Below, piece after piece: positions 43,654 through 54,370 of a DNA stretch of 64,000 nucleotides. Positions within the stretch are counted from its first letter, which is position 1, and each line of letters opens with the position of its first letter. The DNA is from Thalassotalea fonticola (GTDB taxonomy: Bacteria; Pseudomonadota; Gammaproteobacteria; Enterobacterales; Alteromonadaceae): contig NZ_CP136600.1 in assembly GCF_032911225.1 (NCBI RefSeq), positions 1,302,001 to 1,366,000 on the forward strand. The letters are read 5' to 3'. The translations under genes and the position numbers were made by a program. Below the pieces are notes generated by a model. The model did not search any database. It had not been told where the DNA came from and saw nothing but the letters and a program-made list of their open reading frames with translations.

Positions 43654-46038
43654 TTAATCTCTCAGTGATGCGTCAAGTTCGCTTTTTAATGCATCGACCA
43701 CAGTATTTACAACTTCCGAGATATCCTTGTCTTCAAGTGTTCTCTCGTTATCTTGCAATGTTAATGCTATTGCCAGACTCTTAAAACCGGGTTCGATACC
43801 TTTACCTTGGTATACATCAAATAATTCTAGGCTAACTAAATGATTTGTGCCAACCTTTTCAATGAGTTGTAGCACTTTTTTTGCATTTATTTCATTTTTC
43901 ACTACTACAGCGATGTCTCTTCGGTTCGCAGGGAACTTAGAAATGGCACTAGCTTGCGGTATTTTTTGCTGCAAAATTTCACTTTGTAATAACTCAAACG
44001 CTAAAGTTCGACCATTTAAGCCAAGTTTACGTTCAAGCTCAGGGTGAATTGTACCAACATAACCAACTAACACTTCGCCACGGTAAATTGCCGCTGTTTG
44101 TCCTGGGTGTAGTGCCGGGATGTCTGCAGCTTTAAACTCATAGGCATTAGCATTTGCAGTTAACGCAAGTAACGCTTCCACATCGCCTTTGGCATCAAAG
44201 AAGTCTACCGCGGCTTTTTCTAAATTCCAATGTTCACCGGTTTTTAGGCCAGTGATCACACCAGAAATCATAGCCTGTTGGCGTACACCGTTTTCAGCAT
44301 TGCTGTCAGGAACAAATCGTAAGCCACACTCAAATAAACGTACACGACTCTGTTGACGATTTTGATTGTTTACTACAGATTGAATTAAGCCAGTCCATAA
44401 ACTTAAACGCATTACTGACATTTCAGAAGAGATTGGATGTGGTAAGGTCATTACCTCTTCTTCAGGATGTAACAATGATTGAACTTTTGGATCAACAAAT
44501 GAATAAGTAATTGCTTCTTGGTAACCTCGAGTTACAAGAGTATTTCGGAATTTGGCAATATTCAGTTTTGCTTCTTTATGGCTACGCATTTTAAGCTTAG
44601 CGGTAGGAGAAACATTAGGAATATTGTTGTATCCATATACACGGGCAACTTCTTCCGTTAAATCTTCTTCAATTGAGATATCAAAACGATAAGCAGGAAC
44701 GGTTGCTGTCCAAACATCATCGTTAAATTCAACCGTTAAACCTAAACGAGTAAGAATTTCAGTCACTTGTTCAGTTTCTATATGAATACCGATACGTGAA
44801 TCTAATTTCTTACGACGTAATGTAACCGCACGCGGCGCAGGAATATGTTCTTCACTAATACCTTCAACTACAGGACCAGCTTCACCACCAACAATATCTA
44901 ATAATAATGCAGTTGCACGTTCAATAGCTTGACGCTGTAATTGTGGGTCAACACCACGCTCATAACGATGAGATGCATCAGTGTGTAAGCCGTATTGACG
45001 AGCTTTACCTAAAATAGCAAGTGGTGCGAAGAACGCACTTTCTAATAAAATATCAGTAGTGGTTTCAGTTACACCTGAATCTTGACCACCAAAAATACCC
45101 GCCATAGCTAACGCTTTGCTGTTATCGGCAATCACTAATGTTTCTTTAGAAAGTTTGACATCAACGCCATCTAACAAGGTTAATTCTTCATTTTCATCAG
45201 CAAAACGAACATTGATTGCGCCGTCAATTTTAGCTAAATCAAATGCGTGCATTGGATGACCAAGCTCTAACAGTACAAAGTTAGTCACGTCTACAACAGG
45301 GTCGATTGCTCGCACGCCACAACGGCGAAGTTTTTCAACCATCCAAAGAGGCGTAACCGCTTGCGCATCAATATTTTTAATAACACGAGCTAAATAACGA
45401 GGACAAGCTTGCCCTGCAACTATATTCACGTCTATGGCATCTGTAATTGTTGCTGCTTGCTCTGTAATTTCTACTTCAGTAACAGCAATATTGTTTAGTA
45501 CGCCAACTTCGCGGGCAATGCCCTTTATACCTAAGCAGTCACCACGGTTTGCGGTTAAATCAACATCGATTGTTACATCGTTTAACTTTAAGTATTCACG
45601 AATACAGGTGCCAATTGGCGCGTCCACTGGCAATTCAAGAATGCCATCAGAGCTTTCCGCTAAACCAATTTCAGATTCACTACAAAGCATACCGTGTGAT
45701 GGTACGCCGCGTAGTTTGGCTTTTTTAATTTTAAAATTACCAGGCAGTACTGCACCAACTTTAGCAACAGCGACTTTAAGGCCTAAGCGACAATTTTTAG
45801 CACCACAAACGATATCAACAACTTCATTACCAACATTTACTTTGGTCACTTGCAATTTGTCTGCATCAGGATGTTGCCCGCATTCAACAACTTCACCAAC
45901 AACAACGTTGGTAAATTCACCGGCAACAGGGTCAACGCCGTCTACTTCCAGGCCAGCCATGGTAATTTGATGAGCTAACTCATCTGAAGATATCGCAGGA
46001 TTTACCCACTCACGTAACCAAGATTCACTAAATTTCAT
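43654..46038 (-). CDS. pheT: Phenylalanyl-tRNA synthetase beta subunit
   Basis: The 794-residue protein has the full bacterial domain set: an N-terminal tRNA-binding (EMAP-like) domain at about 40-150 ([17 protein letters not shown]), B3/B4 editing domain ([22 protein letters not shown]), B5 domain, catalytic-like core and C-terminal anticodon-binding domain ([14 protein letters not shown]). With PheS it forms the heterotetramer that charges tRNA-Phe. It follows pheS by 12 bases. Confidence 0.97.
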   Translation of the reverse strand: MKFSESWLREWVNPAISSDELAHQITMAGLEVDGVDPVAGEFTNVVVGEVVECGQHPDADKLQVTKVNVGNEVVDIVCGAKNCRLGLKVAVAKVGAVLPGNFKIKKAKLRGVPSHGMLCSESEIGLAESSDGILELPVDAPIGTCIREYLKLNDVTIDVDLTANRGDCLGIKGIAREVGVLNNIAVTEVEITEQAATITDAIDVNIVAGQACPRYLARVIKNIDAQAVTPLWMVEKLRRCGVRAIDPVVDVTNFVLLELGHPMHAFDLAKIDGAINVRFADENEELTLLDGVDVKLSKETLVIADNSKALAMAGIFGGQDSGVTETTTDILLESAFFAPLAILGKARQYGLHTDASHRYERGVDPQLQRQAIERATALLLDIVGGEAGPVVEGISEEHIPAPRAVTLRRKKLDSRIGIHIETEQVTEILTRLGLTVEFNDDVWTATVPAYRFDISIEEDLTEEVARVYGYNNIPNVSPTAKLKMRSHKEAKLNIAKFRNTLVTRGYQEAITYSFVDPKVQSLLHPEEEVMTLPHPISSEMSVMRLSLWTGLIQSVVNNQNRQQSRVRLFECGLRFVPDSNAENGVRQQAMISGVITGLKTGEHWNLEKAAVDFFDAKGDVEALLALTANANAYEFKAADIPALHPGQTAAIYRGEVLVGYVGTIHPELERKLGLNGRTLAFELLQSEILQQKIPQASAISKFPANRRDIAVVVKNEINAKKVLQLIEKVGTNHLVSLELFDVYQGKGIEPGFKSLAIALTLQDNERTLEDKDISEVVNTVVDALKSELDASLRD

Positions 46039-46050
46039 TTTATGGCTTTC

Positions 46051-47046
<996 letters not shown>

Positions 47047-47102
47047 TTATCTATCGCTGTTGAGTATCGTTAATTGTGGACACAAAGGCCCTAAAATAGA
47101 AA

Positions 47103-47131
47103 AGCGGTAATTTTACACGAAAATTACCGCT
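47103..47131 (-). terminator. Strong hairpin before pheS
   Basis: AGCGGTAATTTT and its perfect complement AAAATTACCGCT pair over 12 bases around a 5-base loop. On the minus strand TTTTCTATTTT follows. It ends the ABC transporter operon or acts as an attenuator of pheS-pheT-ihfA. Confidence 0.85.
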
Positions 47132-47180
47132 AACATAGAAAAAATAAGCATTTTTTTGTAATTTTTACCGAGAATGTACC

Positions 47181-48383
47181 TTATCTAAATAAAACCGACT
47201 CTTTATTAAACCAATAAACGCAAAAAAGTATTGAAATAAAAGCGAAAACTCCGGTTGAAGCAAAGATTGGGATCAGTAAACTATAATCAATTGTGCCTTT
47301 GAGTAATTCTTTAATTGCTAATGCGACATTAGATATCGGAACTATCGCCCAGGTTGCATTAAGGCTAATACCGGGCGTCATACCAACAATAACTGGAAAT
47401 ATCACAAAAATTGACAATGGCCCCATATAATTTTGCGCTTCTTTATAACTGCTGGCGTATATAGAAATGGCCAATAAGGTTGCCGAAAATATGGCCGCCA
47501 CAGGTACTAAAAGCAGCACAATCAAGCCATAATCTAACCAACCAACAGATGAAAGTATTTCAGAAACTTCTTGCACATCGAATAGTTGCCCAACAATAAA
47601 CGACCAAAAGATCATACTAAAAATGGTTATCAGCGCTGTCATAACAGCCGTGGTCAAAATACATAAGAACTTGCCAATGACCAGCGAAAATCGTGATATG
47701 GGTGTAAGTAGCAAGGTTTCAATGGTGCCTCGTTCCTTTTCACCTGCGCCTAAATCAATTGCTGGGTACATAGCACCGGTTAAACACAAAGGGATGAGTA
47801 AATAAGGGATAAAACCACCTAACTGTTCACCAAAGCTTTCACGTTCATCGGCGGTATCAATTTCTTCAAACTTTATCGGCTTTTTAAACACCTCAAATTG
47901 TGATTCATCGAAACCTAAGTTAATCAACATCTCTTTTTGCAACGTTTCGCTAAAGGTGGCTAAAGCCTCTTCTACTTTACGTTTAGTGCCGCCGATTATA
48001 TTGGAGCCATTAAAATATATCTTCCACACTGATGGCTCTGAATTATTAAATTGCGCTTTAAAGTCTTTGTTGAGCACAATAACTAGATCTAACTCGTCAG
48101 CTTTTATTTTTTCTATAATATCGTCTTCGTTTTCTACTTCAATTTTCATTGATTTAAAATCATTATGATAAAACAATGCGGTCGCAAATTCAGGGGCTAC
48201 GCTTTCATTAACCAACACATAGCGGATCATTTTTTCTTGTTCGGTAATGGCTGCTTTGGTGCCTAAAAAGCCCATTACACCAAACACCACAGGGAAAATT
48301 ACCATTGGCAAGGCGATGATAAAAAATAGGGTCTTTCTATCGCGTAATAACTCAATTAGTTCTTTAATGAATACTTGCCACAT
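47181..48383 (-). CDS. ABC-2 type permease, NatB-like
   Basis: The 400-residue membrane protein has one N-terminal helix (about 20-40), a large extracytoplasmic domain (about 45-180) and a block of five or six helices. This is the ABC-2 layout of NatB-type proteins, including the segment GAGEKERGTIETLLLTP. NatAB-type exporters extrude sodium in Bacillus; specificity here cannot be read. It starts one base after the stop of the ATPase gene, so the two are one operon. Confidence 0.87.
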   Translation of the reverse strand: MWQVFIKELIELLRDRKTLFFIIALPMVIFPVVFGVMGFLGTKAAITEQEKMIRYVLVNESVAPEFATALFYHNDFKSMKIEVENEDDIIEKIKADELDLVIVLNKDFKAQFNNSEPSVWKIYFNGSNIIGGTKRKVEEALATFSETLQKEMLINLGFDESQFEVFKKPIKFEEIDTADERESFGEQLGGFIPYLLIPLCLTGAMYPAIDLGAGEKERGTIETLLLTPISRFSLVIGKFLCILTTAVMTALITIFSMIFWSFIVGQLFDVQEVSEILSSVGWLDYGLIVLLLVPVAAIFSATLLAISIYASSYKEAQNYMGPLSIFVIFPVIVGMTPGISLNATWAIVPISNVALAIKELLKGTIDYSLLIPIFASTGVFAFISILFCVYWFNKESVLFR

Positions 48384-48384
48384 A

Positions 48385-49167
48385 CTATTGTGCTCCCTTT
48401 AAAACATTCATAAAGGCTTTGCGTAAATCAAGATCACTTGCTTGTTGCTGGAAATTACCCACACTGTCATCAAAACAACTAACCCCCTGATAAATGACAG
48501 AAACCCTATCGGCAAGTAACGCAATTTCATCAAGGTGATGGGTTGAAAAAATAACTGCAGTCCCCTGCTGTTTCATCAATTGGACAAACTCCATTATGGT
48601 TTCTGTCGCCATAATATCTAGGCCAGTCGTCGGCTCATCAAGTACTAAAACTTCAGGGTTATGTATTACCGCACGAGCTATTGATACCTTTTGCTGCATG
48701 CCTGTAGATAAGTGTTCTACCCGTCTGTCTAAATAACTGGTTATGGCTAAACTTTCATAAATTTCATCTGCGTCATTTTTTAAGAACTCATCAGTCACAC
48801 CATGTAATTTAGCAAAAAACTCTATATTCTCCCTAGCTGTTAATCGCCCATACAAACCAGTTTTACCCGATAAAAAGCCAATTTTTTGCTTAGCAATTTT
48901 AGGGTTTTTCACCACATCAACGTAACTCACATTAATGATACCTGAGTCAGGTTTAAGTGCCGTAGACAAAATTCTCAGGGCCGTAGTTTTGCCTGCGCCA
49001 TTAGGTCCAAGTAACCCTAACACTTCGCCTTTGTCGCAATGAAAGCTGACATCTTTTAGTGCATGAAATTGATTGCCCTGCTCGCGTGGATCTTTACTTT
49101 GGCCATTATTTTTTTTCTTATGAGCTTTTATTGGAAATGCTTTACTCAGATTTTCAACTGATATCAT
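48385..49167 (-). CDS. ABC transporter ATP-binding protein, NatA-like
   Basis: The 260-residue ATPase has a Walker A GLLGPNGAGKTT, signature LSTGMQQKVSIARA, Walker B VLVLDEPTTGLD and switch His (FSTHHLDE). A short hydrophilic insert (AHKKKNNGQSKDPREQGNQ, about residues 15-33) extends the first beta region. It energises the neighbouring permease from the cytoplasm. Confidence 0.9.
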   Translation of the reverse strand: MISVENLSKAFPIKAHKKKNNGQSKDPREQGNQFHALKDVSFHCDKGEVLGLLGPNGAGKTTALRILSTALKPDSGIINVSYVDVVKNPKIAKQKIGFLSGKTGLYGRLTARENIEFFAKLHGVTDEFLKNDADEIYESLAITSYLDRRVEHLSTGMQQKVSIARAVIHNPEVLVLDEPTTGLDIMATETIMEFVQLMKQQGTAVIFSTHHLDEIALLADRVSVIYQGVSCFDDSVGNFQQQASDLDLRKAFMNVLKGAQ

Positions 49168-49341
49168 TAAAATCCCTTTGAGTTATCTGAAATGGGGAAG
49201 AGAGCTTTCATTAAGTGTAACTGCCATTTATAACAAAGCAATATATCGGCTACATATTTTAACTGTTTGTAACAACTTCTTTATTTTGTGCTTCACAAGG
49301 GTTAGATTACATTGTCTTAATTTAATAATAGTTCTAACCTT

Positions 49342-50970
49342 ATGAAAACAAAATCTAAATTAATTAGTCTTTTCAGTGCATTAACTGTGACTTTAACAAG
49401 TACGGTAGGCGCAAAAACATTCGAACAGGCATATCACGAAATTTCTGCAGATAAATTACATGAGCATGTAAAGATTATCGCTTCTGATGAATTTGAAGGA
49501 AGATTACCTACCACTAACGGTGAGAAAAAAGTACTCGATTACCTGACTACACAATTTAAAAACAATGGCTGGAAACCCGGTAATAACGGCAGTTATTTAC
49601 AAGCAGTTGAGTTATCAGAAATAACCGCCGGCGATGACACCAACCTTACCATTAAAGGTAAAGGTAAAACTAACAAGTTAAATTACTTAACCGAAATGGT
49701 TTTAGGAACATCACGTGTTAGCGAGTTAGAAACAATAACCGATTCAGAAATTGTTTTTGTCGGTTATGGCATTAATGCACCGGAATATAAGTGGAATGAT
49801 TATGAAGGAATCGATGTAAAAGGCAAAACTGTAGTAATGTTGGTGAACGATCCTGGCTTTGCATCAGAAATACCAAGCCTTTTTACCGGTTCGGCAATGA
49901 CTTATTATGGTCGCTGGACTTATAAATATGAAGAAGCAAGTCGACAAGGTGCGGCTGCGGCAATCATAGTTCATGAAACTGCACCTGCATCATATGGATG
50001 GTCAGTTGTAAAAAATGGTTGGTCTGGCCCACAATATAAATTATATGCCGAAGATGGTAATAAAAGCAGAGTACAAATTGAAGGTTGGTTAACCACTCAA
50101 AGTACTCATGAATTATTCGCGCAAGCAGGTTTAGAATTTAACACTTATAAAAATAAAGCCATGCTTGGACCTATCAATAAATCATTAGGTTTAACGGCTA
50201 CTGCTTCAGTAAAAAGTACCATTAAGCGCTCTACGTCTCATAACTTTATTGCAACGCTGCCAGGTAGCGTTACACCTGAAGAACACTTATTATTAACTGG
50301 CCATTGGGACCATATGGGCAGTGATGACAGTTTAAAAGGTGATAAGGTTTATAATGGAGCTCATGATAACGCCACAGGTATTGCCGGTATAATTGAAATA
50401 TCTCGAGCTGTTGCCAGTTTAGACACAGCACCTAAGCGCTCTATTACCGTAATTGCCACGACAGCGGAAGAGCAAGGTTTATTAGGCTCTAAATATTATG
50501 CTGAAAATCCAATTTTTCCATTAGCCAAAACGGTTGGTGTACTAAACTTAGACAGTTTAAACATTCTTGGAAAAACAAAAGATTTAGTGGTGAACGGCTT
50601 AGGAAAGTCTGAAATGGAAAACTATCTTAAAGTCGCGGCGAAAAAACAAAATAGAATATTGGTAAAAGAAACCAACCCAGCGGCCGGTAGTTACTATCGC
50701 TCTGATCATTTTAATTTTGCTAAAGTTGGTGTTCCTGCTTTATACGCTGGTGGCGGTGGTAAGCCAGTGGATGCAAAAACGGCAGAATATCGTAAGAAAA
50801 CTTTACCAATAATGCGCAGCTGTTATCACCAGCTATGTGATGAATATAATCCTGACTGGGACTTTTCAGGCGCAAGGCAAGATTTACAGGTTACTTTTGA
50901 TGTACTTTATCAAGTAGCTGATTCAAAAGATTGGCCACAGTGGTCTAAATCAAGCGAGTTTCAACGTTAA
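49342..50970 (+). CDS. Secreted M28 family metallopeptidase
   Basis: The 542-residue protein has a signal peptide ending TVGA and a protease-associated (PA) insert (about 130-290). The M28 catalytic domain shows zinc-binding motifs LTGHWDHMG, GAHDNATGIAG, TAEEQGLLGS with the catalytic Glu pair, LNLDSLN and YYRSDHFNFAK. It is probably a periplasmic or exported aminopeptidase of the kind that degrades peptides; marine heterotrophs encode many. The paired cysteines in RSCYHQLCDEYN near the C terminus may form a disulphide. It is a single gene with a strong terminator behind it. Confidence 0.9.
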   Translation: MKTKSKLISLFSALTVTLTSTVGAKTFEQAYHEISADKLHEHVKIIASDEFEGRLPTTNGEKKVLDYLTTQFKNNGWKPGNNGSYLQAVELSEITAGDDTNLTIKGKGKTNKLNYLTEMVLGTSRVSELETITDSEIVFVGYGINAPEYKWNDYEGIDVKGKTVVMLVNDPGFASEIPSLFTGSAMTYYGRWTYKYEEASRQGAAAAIIVHETAPASYGWSVVKNGWSGPQYKLYAEDGNKSRVQIEGWLTTQSTHELFAQAGLEFNTYKNKAMLGPINKSLGLTATASVKSTIKRSTSHNFIATLPGSVTPEEHLLLTGHWDHMGSDDSLKGDKVYNGAHDNATGIAGIIEISRAVASLDTAPKRSITVIATTAEEQGLLGSKYYAENPIFPLAKTVGVLNLDSLNILGKTKDLVVNGLGKSEMENYLKVAAKKQNRILVKETNPAAGSYYRSDHFNFAKVGVPALYAGGGGKPVDAKTAEYRKKTLPIMRSCYHQLCDEYNPDWDFSGARQDLQVTFDVLYQVADSKDWPQWSKSSEFQR

Positions 50971-51068
50971 TAACTTGTAAATAATTAGTTTTTGAATAAA
51001 TTTGAATAAATATTCTAATTTAGATGAAATTGCTATTGATTTTTAATAGCAAATATAAGATTCTCAGG

Positions 51069-51108
51069 GGCCGCGATGTAATAAAGTTTACATTGCGGCC
51101 TTTTCTTT
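51069..51108 (+). terminator. Terminator after the M28 peptidase gene
   Basis: Thirteen pairs form between 51069-51081 (GGCCGCGATGTAA) and 51088-51100, with one G-T pair. TTTTCTTTT follows. Confidence 0.88.
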
Positions 51109-51213
51109 TATAAGAGTTAAGTTCAACATAGCCATTTATTACTCTGTTGTTGCCTTAAAAATTTTTATAAAGGTTTATTATTTCGATTTTGATTTTGTGA
51201 GGAAGCATATTTT

Positions 51214-52878
51214 ATGTGTTCAATTTTTTGTATTCTGGACATCAAGTCTGATGCCAGCGCGTTACGAGGGCAAGCCATAGAGCACTCTCGTTTATTAAGA
51301 CACCGAGGGCCAGATTGGTCTGGAGTTTATTCAAATGACAATGCTATTTTAGTGCACGAGCGCTTAGCGATTGTTGATACCGAAAATGGCGCACAACCTT
51401 TATATAATCAAAATCGAAATAATGTGTTAGCTGTTAATGGCGAGATCTACAATCATAAGAACCTTGAAGCTAATTTAAACGTTGATTATGCATTCCAAAC
51501 TAAATCTGACTGTGAAGTGATTTTACCTTTATACGAAGAGTTTGGTGTTAACTTTATCGATAAATTGCAAGGCATGTTTGCTTTTTGTTTATATAACCAA
51601 GAAGACAACAGTTATTTAATTGCTCGTGATCACATGGGGATTATTCCTTTATACATGGGCCATGATGAACATGGTAACCTTGTTATCGCCTCTGAAATGA
51701 AAGCGCTAATGCCTATTTGTAAAACAGTAAGTGAGTTTCCTCCGGGACATTACTTAGACAGCAATGATGGCGAAATCAAACAGTACTACAAGCGTGATTG
51801 GACTGAATATGATGCCATTAAAGATAACACTACTGATATTGCTGAATTAAGAACATCTTTAGAAGATTCAGTAAAAGCTCATTTAATGACAGACGTACCT
51901 TACGGGGTGCTATTATCAGGTGGTTTAGATTCATCATTAATATCATCTATCACCCAAAAGTTTTCAGCTCGCCGTGTTGAAGAAAACGATTTATCTGAAG
52001 CTTGGTGGCCAAAAGTTCATTCATTTGCCTGTGGTTTAGAAGGCAGCCCCGATTTAATTGCCGCGCAAAAAGTGGCTGATTCAATTGGTACTATTCACCA
52101 TAGTATTACCTTTACTGTTCAAGATGGTATTGATGCCTTAAAAGAAGTGATTTATCACATTGAAACCTACGATGTAACGACAATACGTGCATCAACACCT
52201 ATGTGCTTGATGGCTCGTAAAATTAAAGCTATGGGCATTAAAATGGTGTTGTCTGGCGAAGGTGCAGATGAAATTTTTGGCGGTTACTTATACTTCCATA
52301 AAGCGCCAAATGCTAAAGAATTCCATGAAGAGTTAGTACGCAAGTTAGATAAGCTACATATGTTTGACTGCTTACGTGCCAACAAGTCAATGTCGGCTTG
52401 GGGAATTGAAGCTCGTGTACCATTTTTAGATAAAGAGTTTATGGATGTGGCAATGCGTATCAATCCAGAAGACAAAATGTGTAAAGATGGCAAAATTGAA
52501 AAGCACGTACTTCGTGAAGCGTTTGAAGGCTACTTGCCAGAAGAAATTTTATGGCGTCAAAAAGAACAATTTTCTGATGGCGTTGGTTACTCTTGGATTG
52601 ACAGTTTAAAAGAGCATGTTGAGGAACAAGTATCTGATCAGCAATTAGCGAATGCAGAATTTAAATTCCCGCATAACACACCAGATACTAAAGAAGCGTA
52701 CTTCTACCGCACAATATTTGAAGAGCACTTCCCGTTAGCATCAGCTGCAGAATGTGTTCCAGGTGGTAAGTCAGTAGCCTGTTCAACAGAAGCGGCACTG
52801 GCATGGGATGAAAGCTTTAAAAACATGGCAGATCCTTCTGGCCGTGCTGTACAAGCGGTTCATAACGAAAGTTACTAG
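51214..52878 (+). CDS. asnB: Asparagine synthetase B (glutamine-hydrolysing)
   Basis: The 554-residue enzyme begins MCSIFCILD, giving Cys2 as the glutaminase nucleophile after Met removal. The N-terminal class II amidotransferase domain has LRHRGPDWSG and NGEIYNH; the synthetase domain has the PP-loop LLSGGLDSSLISSI and SGEGADEIFGGYLYFHKAP. It makes asparagine from aspartate, glutamine and ATP. Length equals E. coli AsnB (554). A GAGGAAG ribosome binding site stands before the ATG. Confidence 0.96.
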   Translation: MCSIFCILDIKSDASALRGQAIEHSRLLRHRGPDWSGVYSNDNAILVHERLAIVDTENGAQPLYNQNRNNVLAVNGEIYNHKNLEANLNVDYAFQTKSDCEVILPLYEEFGVNFIDKLQGMFAFCLYNQEDNSYLIARDHMGIIPLYMGHDEHGNLVIASEMKALMPICKTVSEFPPGHYLDSNDGEIKQYYKRDWTEYDAIKDNTTDIAELRTSLEDSVKAHLMTDVPYGVLLSGGLDSSLISSITQKFSARRVEENDLSEAWWPKVHSFACGLEGSPDLIAAQKVADSIGTIHHSITFTVQDGIDALKEVIYHIETYDVTTIRASTPMCLMARKIKAMGIKMVLSGEGADEIFGGYLYFHKAPNAKEFHEELVRKLDKLHMFDCLRANKSMSAWGIEARVPFLDKEFMDVAMRINPEDKMCKDGKIEKHVLREAFEGYLPEEILWRQKEQFSDGVGYSWIDSLKEHVEEQVSDQQLANAEFKFPHNTPDTKEAYFYRTIFEEHFPLASAAECVPGGKSVACSTEAALAWDESFKNMADPSGRAVQAVHNESY

Positions 52879-52907
52879 TAGCCCATTCAATAGGCTCACT
52901 TTAAAAA

Positions 52908-52936
52908 GGCTATAGATGATATCTATAGCCTTTTTT
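52908..52936 (+). terminator. Terminator of asnB
   Basis: A perfect 10-bp stem, GGCTATAGAT with ATCTATAGCC (52908-52917 and 52921-52930), is flanked by A5 and T6. The A and T runs make it usable in both directions. Confidence 0.9.
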
Positions 52937-52937
52937 A

Positions 52938-53000
52938 CGTCCGAATGAATTCGGACCAACCATGGAAATTAACCGGATATAAACGCCGGTTGGCGTGAAT
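52938..53000. repeat. 66-bp dispersed repeat, copy B
   Basis: GTCCGAAT-GA-ATTCGGAC hairpin with flanking CAACC at one end, and GGTTGGCGTGAAT (52988-53000) at the other. Both modules occur inverted at 43240-43305. Confidence 0.7.
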
Positions 53001-53088
53001 TTTAAATCATGGATGATTTAACTTAGAATTGCCAAGGATGGTATAAATTCTGTATTCACGCGTAATGGCGAAGCCAAAGGTGAATAGC

Positions 53089-54162
53089 TTAAGCAAAATT
53101 TCCAACAGGAACATTTTCAGTTGCAGATGTTAAGTTTGCGATGTACTTATGCAAGTATTCAGAATCTTTTCCTACCCCGCCAAGAGTGGCTGACCCTCGT
53201 GTATGCATCCAAGGTAAACCAATAAAATACAACCCTTGAACAGCAGATACACCACGATAGTTTTCAGGGTAACCTTGCTCATCCAGTTTTACATTACCTA
53301 ACCAAGAAAAGTCAGGCTTATATCCCGTCGCCCAAACGATGTTCTTTATGCTACGCACTTCTGTATCGCTAAAAGTGATTAAATTGGACTCTGCCGAAAC
53401 AGTTCGGCCAACTTGCTTAACATTATCTCGAGCAAGTAATTTTTTGACATTAGTACCAATAACAGGTTGCATTCGTTTAGCAATTTGTTTGCCTAAGTAT
53501 GAATGTTTCGACAAAGATAAAACGCCGAGATTTTTAAGCCACCACCATAGCGTTTTGCCTAAAAACGACTGTGGCAATGATGCTAAACTGTTGACGCCAG
53601 AGCTGAAGCAAACACGGCCAGTATCGGCAATTTCAGATAAAATTTGTACGCCGGAATCACCGCCGCCAACCACTAGGGTATCGCCTGCTTGTAATTGTTG
53701 TGGACTTTTATAGGCTGAGCTATGTATTTGGGTAATATTAGAATCAATATTAGCAGCAAAGCCAGGAATAGAAGGCGTATGAAATGGCCCGGTAGCAACG
53801 ACTACATTTTTACATTGCAGCTCGCCCAAAGGTGTATCAAGAACATAGTTTTGATTATTCTTATGTAACGCTTGTACCGTAGTTTGAAGCTGTATCGGTA
53901 AGTTAAACGTTGATACATATTCAGATAAATAAGCGGCAACATCATACTTAGTCGGATATTCATTAGGGCCCTGATAAGCAAGTCCTGGAAGACCATTGTA
54001 TTGTTTTGGAGTAAATAGCGTTAATGAATCCCAACGGTTTAACCAAGCACTGCCTATTTCATCACCACTGTCGACAATTAAAAAACGAACGCCTAATTTT
54101 TTTAATTGATAGCCCATAGCTAATCCAGCCTGGCTACCACCTACCACAATATAATCGTACAT
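53089..54162 (-). CDS. FAD-dependent monooxygenase-like oxidoreductase
   Basis: The 357-residue flavoprotein has an N-terminal FAD-binding motif (YIVVGGSQAGLAMGYQL), a second dinucleotide motif for NAD(P)H (TLVVGGGDSGVQIL) and the flavin-monooxygenase-like IVWATGYKPDFSWL. It is close in layout to CzcO-type and Baeyer-Villiger-like flavin oxidoreductases; the substrate is unknown. It ends near a repeat-rich spacer behind asnB and is divergent from the dipeptidase gene. Confidence 0.85.
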   Translation of the reverse strand: MYDYIVVGGSQAGLAMGYQLKKLGVRFLIVDSGDEIGSAWLNRWDSLTLFTPKQYNGLPGLAYQGPNEYPTKYDVAAYLSEYVSTFNLPIQLQTTVQALHKNNQNYVLDTPLGELQCKNVVVATGPFHTPSIPGFAANIDSNITQIHSSAYKSPQQLQAGDTLVVGGGDSGVQILSEIADTGRVCFSSGVNSLASLPQSFLGKTLWWWLKNLGVLSLSKHSYLGKQIAKRMQPVIGTNVKKLLARDNVKQVGRTVSAESNLITFSDTEVRSIKNIVWATGYKPDFSWLGNVKLDEQGYPENYRGVSAVQGLYFIGLPWMHTRGSATLGGVGKDSEYLHKYIANLTSATENVPVGNFA

Positions 54163-54370
54163 ACTTTACCGTTTATTTAGAATTCGAGTGCATGCTAACA
54201 AATTTGGCGCTAAATTTGCATTATTGTCATAAAATAAAATAATTTAATCTGGGGTGAAATATGTACAGCCGCAAAAGTTCGTGATTATATGTTTATTTGT
54301 AGAGTTATAAGTTTTTATCGGCTTTATGTAGTAATGTACGTTCATTAAAAATCAAATCCGGGAAACAACT

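Noticed and set aside
45434..45970. 178-codon frame opposite pheT
   Set aside because: It is the antisense shadow of a highly conserved gene, with a serine- and threonine-rich translation typical of such shadows.
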